A DNA stretch of 64,000 bases from Salvator merianae (taxonomy: Eukaryota > Chordata > Lepidosauria > Squamata > Teiidae), in contig QVOM02000073.1 of assembly GCA_003586115.2 (NCBI GenBank), positions 37,436,876 through 37,500,875 on the forward strand, written 5' to 3'. Below, piece by piece: positions 61,111 through 64,000 of the stretch. Both the position numbers and the translations under genes were made by a program. The notes under the pieces were generated by a model. That model had not been told where the DNA came from. It saw only the letters and a list, made by a program, of their open reading frames with translations, and did no database searches. Every line of letters begins with the position of its first letter. Position 1 is the first letter of the stretch.

Positions 61111-62946
61111 ACTTTCCATTTTGGGGTGGGGGGGGAGCAAGCAGGTCAAGCTCACCATGCCACCATCTGTGTAACTGGCATAAGACTTTACTACATGATG
61201 TGTATGACTTCAGTACGGACCTCCCTTGCAAAATATAGGATTTCTGTTCATGGTGTTATATAAATCTACAGAACTGGCACAGTTGCTGGCACAATTTTAT
61301 TAGCAGTAATGATTTGAATAGTGCAGTTTGCCTAGGGTGAACAGTCAATGAAAGGTCAAATTTTGTCCTTCGTGTAGGCGCAAAATGCTCTATACAAACT
61401 TTCATGGCTTTAAGTGAGCTTTTTTATGCAGCAAATGTACTGAGCAGTGACCATTCAAAACAAGCAAGTGATGCTCTGCTATAAATAATTTGAATCAGAA
61501 CCTCCTTCTCCCTCTTCATTTAATTTCTGTTGCTTCTCTGACTTCTCATTCTGGCTCTCTCATCAGCTGATTTTTCTTTTTTAGATTTACTCTGATCTTC
61601 AAAGTTGTCTCTATTGTCCCCAGTCACTTCATAATACTGCAACAGTACATAATGTATAATGGTAATGCAATGAAAAAGGGAAATTTTAGCATGATTCTTT
61701 TAAATTCCTGCTCAGCAAAATGAATTAACTGGTAGCTTATTTTGCTTAAGTTTTTGCTTCCCTCATCTGGAAGTTAAACATTTAGTCTGCTGACAAGCAT
61801 TTCTTATAAGGCTATAAGAAGTTCTCTTACAAGTCAAACCATTCTGCAATTCCCTATGTGCCTATTATGTCTTGCAGTAGCTCACTAGAGAAAAAGTAGA
61901 AAGCAGGAGGAAATGAAAGCTTTCAAAATGGAGAACATTAATTGTGGTTCCTACAAAGGATCTGCTTTGAAACCCACACTTTTTGAATTTTGAAAGTTCA
62001 CATTTATAGCAAAATGGACAGGTATGCAGGTGACACCAGGGTGGTTAAAATGCCCAAGGGTTATGAAAAGCTTCAAAATTAGAGGAAGGTGAGGAGGCAC
62101 CAGAATAGCAAACGTAGCACAACGAGAACAAGAGCAAACTGATGTGTGTTGAAACAAACTTCTATATGGCAAACAAGAGTAACTGATCAGAGAGAGATTG
62201 GAGGCTGTGGTAGATGAAAAAGTTGACTGGAATGCAGCATCTACAACAAAATAAATCCCCTCATTAGGAAAGGGACTGAAATAAGCTGCCAATATCATGA
62301 TGTTGCTAAATGATGACATGATCAACTCGGAATACTGCCTAAATTCTAGTTGCTGCACAACCAAATGGATACTAAGGACTTGGAAAATGAGAAGAAAGTA
62401 GGGCAATCAAAACAAGGGAGAGGCTAGAACAGGTTACCTGTGAAGAAACACAACGATTTATGCTACCTTGGGGAATGTAAATGCAGACAGTGCTGCTGTA
62501 TTCATGTCCATCTTGCAGGCTTCCCACTGCATTCTGATTGACTACTGATTGTAACTGGATGCTAAAATTAAATGGGCTTTTGCTCTGATCCAACAATTTT
62601 CTTATGATTGACTGATTAGAAGTCACTAGATATATAAATCTTGTATTGGGAAAATGTTACATCTTCAGATGTTTATATTCTTTTGAACTAAATATCTACA
62701 TAACTAGTGGAACCTGGACAACGGACAGAATCCTTGGATTCACCACGCTCTTTTCACAGCAAAAGAGCATCCTGCCCCCCAGCAACAAAATGGATTGATG
62801 ACTTAGTTCAAATTATACCACCCAGATATGTATCTTTTTGAAGACTGCTGCATGGATATGTATTTGGATATCTCAATACCATTTACTGAAAGTTATTGAA
62901 ATTTGTCAGTCTTCCTCTTTCTCTTCCTCAGTCTTTACTCCTTGTT

Positions 62947-63005
62947 TTTTCCTTTCCTTTCCTTTCCTTTCCTTTCCTTTCCTTTCCTTTCCTTTCCTTT
63001 CCTTT
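62947..63005. repeat. (CCTTT)n microsatellite
   Basis: About eleven pentanucleotide units in NEURL1B intron 1. The Leu/Ser/Phe-rich ORFs across it are translation of the repeat. Confidence 0.95.
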
Positions 63006-64000
63006 TTTTCTTTTTGTTTAAGCACATGGAAAACTCAATAAATAAAATTCAAGGTGTCTTGCTGTTAATTTCTGTAAAGAATGCATTGACTTTCAGTTTA
63101 AACCAACTAGCCTCCATATTTAAAAGTGTATTTTTAGAAAGATGAAGAATGGTATTACGTGACATTTAGACTGTTCAGCCATTTTATTATTATTATCATT
63201 GCGAAATATGATAAAAACTAACACTTGATAAATTAGAGCCTTGGAAGCTCTTCAGATTTTAGTAACTGATCACATCCATCTGGCGCCCAAGGTCCCTCCT
63301 TCTTATATTTACTTCAGCTGTAAAGCTTTTTGAAATATTACAAATACAAGTACAAGTACAAATATTGTCCACGTGCTAAGAATTAGAAGTACAAAAATAA
63401 TTTGAATGAAACCTTCTGTTGTGGTCAAAGAGAGACACGCCGTCACCAGATCTGGCAATTAATCTTGCTACAATTAAGCTTGCCTGTCAGCTTCTAGACT
63501 ATACTTATTAATGTTCTGCACATGTGTTACAACACGGTGGCCACTGGAGTCAACCAATGGAAATAAATTCCACTTCGAAACACAGAGAACCAATTAGAAG
63601 CACAGGGCTTTCCTGATGCCTTCTCCTAAAGCTATTTTATTGAATCTCAATATTTATGCTAATTAAAGGGAAGTAGGGTGTTGTTGTTTTTTCCAAAGTC
63701 AGCGTTCTGGCCTGCATACTTCATAAACTGCAGCATCCACTTGACATTCATGAAAATTCAGTTGGCAGAAAGTTTCACTAAAACGAATGGTATTTATTTC
63801 TAATCAGGTATGCATAGAAATAAGTGGAGGTTTCTCCAAACTGGGTCCAACAGTTTTATATGACAACTTTAATATGAATGCCTCATTTATAGCACATTGC
63901 ATTAAGTTACAGCAATAAACGTTGATGCTTTGTTCCTATTCTATTAAGCCTGACTTACTACTACCTCTCTAAATGCAGAGGAAGCAAACAAGAAGGCAAA

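Larger units (their letters stand above)
47024..64000 (-). other. NEURL1B: NEURL1B intron 1 (partial)
   Basis: No exon with a start codon plus splice donor fitting the Asp codon split at 47023 was found, so intron 1 spans at least 17 kb. It contains microsatellites and many inverted-repeat elements, listed separately. I recognise nothing specific in 47024-47800, 48411-50960, 52870-53510, 53870-55550, 56400-59726, 60264-60975, 61110-62940 and 63006-64000 beyond AT-rich unique-looking DNA and small repeat scraps. Confidence 0.7.

Overview
The window is vertebrate genomic DNA, almost certainly from a squamate reptile (probably a lizard). It has intron-split genes with GT/AG junctions and a dense mix of reptile-type repeats. 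These include CR1 and L2 LINE fragments, tRNA-derived SINEs whose 3' parts look Bov-B-related, MIR-like SINEs, many short inverted-repeat DNA transposons (several hAT-like with 8-bp target duplications) and microsatellites. No prokaryotic, phage, CRISPR or viral feature was seen. The species cannot be fixed from sequence alone.

Two protein-coding genes lie tail to tail. On the + strand is the 3' half of SH3PXD2B (TKS4, a podosome/invadopodium scaffold): the end of SH3 domain 2 (6961-7187), a 50-nt linker exon present twice in a 569-bp tandem duplication (7887-7936 and 8456-8505), an exon opening SH3 domain 3 (10460-10585), and the large last exon with the proline-rich tail and SH3 domain 4 (11552-13087). 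On the - strand is NEURL1B (Neuralized-like E3 ubiquitin ligase) from exon 2 to the stop: NHR1 (46463-47023), linker plus NHR2 (39205-39912), a serine-rich exon (37554-37679) and the C-terminal RING exon (35606-35856). Its tiny first exon is not in the window, so intron 1 exceeds 17 kb. Reading phases agree across every junction of both genes.

Layout: 1-6960 is SH3PXD2B intron holding a decayed L2 LINE; 6961-13087 is SH3PXD2B coding; about 13088-14600 is 3' UTR and flank; 14600-30250 is intergenic and repeat-rich, including an uninterrupted 369-nt T run; about 30850-35605 is repeat-poor and is probably the long NEURL1B 3' UTR; 35606-47023 is NEURL1B coding exons and introns; 47024-64000 is NEURL1B intron 1, full of inverted-repeat elements.

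The two products are not known to share a pathway. TKS4 organises Src-dependent actin structures at membranes, and NEURL1B ubiquitinates Notch ligands. Their adjacency is conserved synteny, since the paralogous pair SH3PXD2A-NEURL1 is also adjacent in mammals. The most notable observations are the nearly perfect duplication of a frame-critical SH3PXD2B exon, the 369-nt homopolymer, the convergent gene order compared with my recollection of the human locus, and a nested hAT-type insertion with an exact 8-bp target duplication and a related empty site in the same window.
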